In this document: positions 5,640 to 5,739 of the stretch, piece by piece
Numbering within the stretch: the stretch's first letter is position 1
How the letters are laid out: each line of letters starts with the position of its first letter
NCBI GenBank assembly: GCA_943329165.2
Contig: CALQCV020000139.1
Coordinates: forward strand, 1-5,739
Direction: 5' to 3'
DNA length: 5,739 bases
DNA from: Candidatus Nitrotoga sp. CP45
GTDB taxonomy: Bacteria > Bacteroidota > Bacteroidia > Flavobacteriales > Flavobacteriaceae
The notes under the pieces: model-generated
The model's input: only the letters and a program-made list of their open reading frames with translations
What the model was told of the DNA's origin: nothing
Databases searched by the model: none
Translations under genes and position numbers: made by a program

Positions 5640-5739
5640 TTATGATAAAGCAGCTTTAACTTGGTCAGCAGCTTCTTGAAATTGCACTGCTGATAAAATT
5701 GGCATTCCGGAGTTATCAATTAATTCTTTTGCGATTTCA
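5640..5739 (-). CDS. sucC: Succinyl-CoA ligase (ADP-forming) beta subunit, C-terminal end only
   Basis: The last 32 codons and stop of a minus-strand gene that continues past the right edge. The tail E-I-A-K-E-L-I-D-N-S-G-M-P-I-L-S-A-V-Q-F-Q-E-A-A-D-Q-V-K-A-A-L-S is characteristic of the C-terminus of bacterial SucC, the nucleotide- and succinate-binding beta subunit of succinyl-CoA synthetase. With SucD the enzyme interconverts succinyl-CoA and succinate with formation of ATP or GTP in the TCA cycle. The ATP-grasp and catalytic parts are outside the window, so the call rests on this short tail. The gene converges on the operon to the left; the insertion sequence lies just beyond its stop and leaves the coding sequence intact. 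Confidence 0.82.
   Translation of the reverse strand, partial: EIAKELIDNSGMPILSAVQFQEAADQVKAALS

Overview
The window looks like chromosomal DNA of a member of the Bacteroidota, most likely Flavobacterium or a close relative. It is strongly AT-rich. Start codons follow A-rich leaders with no clear Shine-Dalgarno sequence, there is a TAnnTTTG-type -7 promoter element, and the protein sequences have a flavobacterial character (the succinyl-CoA ligase tail, and a cNMP/CBS/DUF294 gene paired with a DnaQ-fold gene). The genus assignment is inference.

Layout from left to right. Positions 1-1385 hold an SF2 DEAD/DEAH-box helicase of the RadD/YejH type; its N-terminus lies outside the window and the sequence opens inside its Walker A motif. 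Positions 1386-1632 are an AT-rich intergenic region with a short direct repeat, a weak A/T hairpin, a 12-bp palindrome and a candidate promoter. Positions 1633-4147 hold a tight two-gene operon with a 1-nt gap: a 638-aa cNMP-like + CBS pair + DUF294 nucleotidyltransferase-like protein, then a 198-aa DEDDh (DnaQ-fold) exonuclease-like protein. Positions 4163-5598 are a complete IS3-family (IS150-group) insertion sequence with imperfect terminal inverted repeats, a likely 3-bp target duplication (ACT), orfA and orfB. Positions 5640-5739 hold the C-terminus of sucC on the minus strand.

The insertion sequence sits between the convergent exonuclease-like gene and sucC, which were only about 53 bp apart before insertion, so no coding sequence is broken. 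Its orfA and orfB are joined by a well-formed -1 frameshift signal: A AAA AAG in the correct register, then a perfect 10-bp stem starting 6 nt downstream, then a second 9-bp hairpin whose loop can pair with the first loop. A C5A3/T3G5 hairpin in the left end precedes the orfA start codon and could also terminate transcription from the upstream operon.

The most unusual host feature is the exonuclease-like protein. Two of the five DEDDh catalytic residues are replaced (Asp to Ser34, His to Asn175), while the partner nucleotidyltransferase keeps its GSxGRxE...TDxD motif. The pair may be a signalling or nucleotide-transfer module with a catalytically altered exonuclease-fold partner. That is inference.
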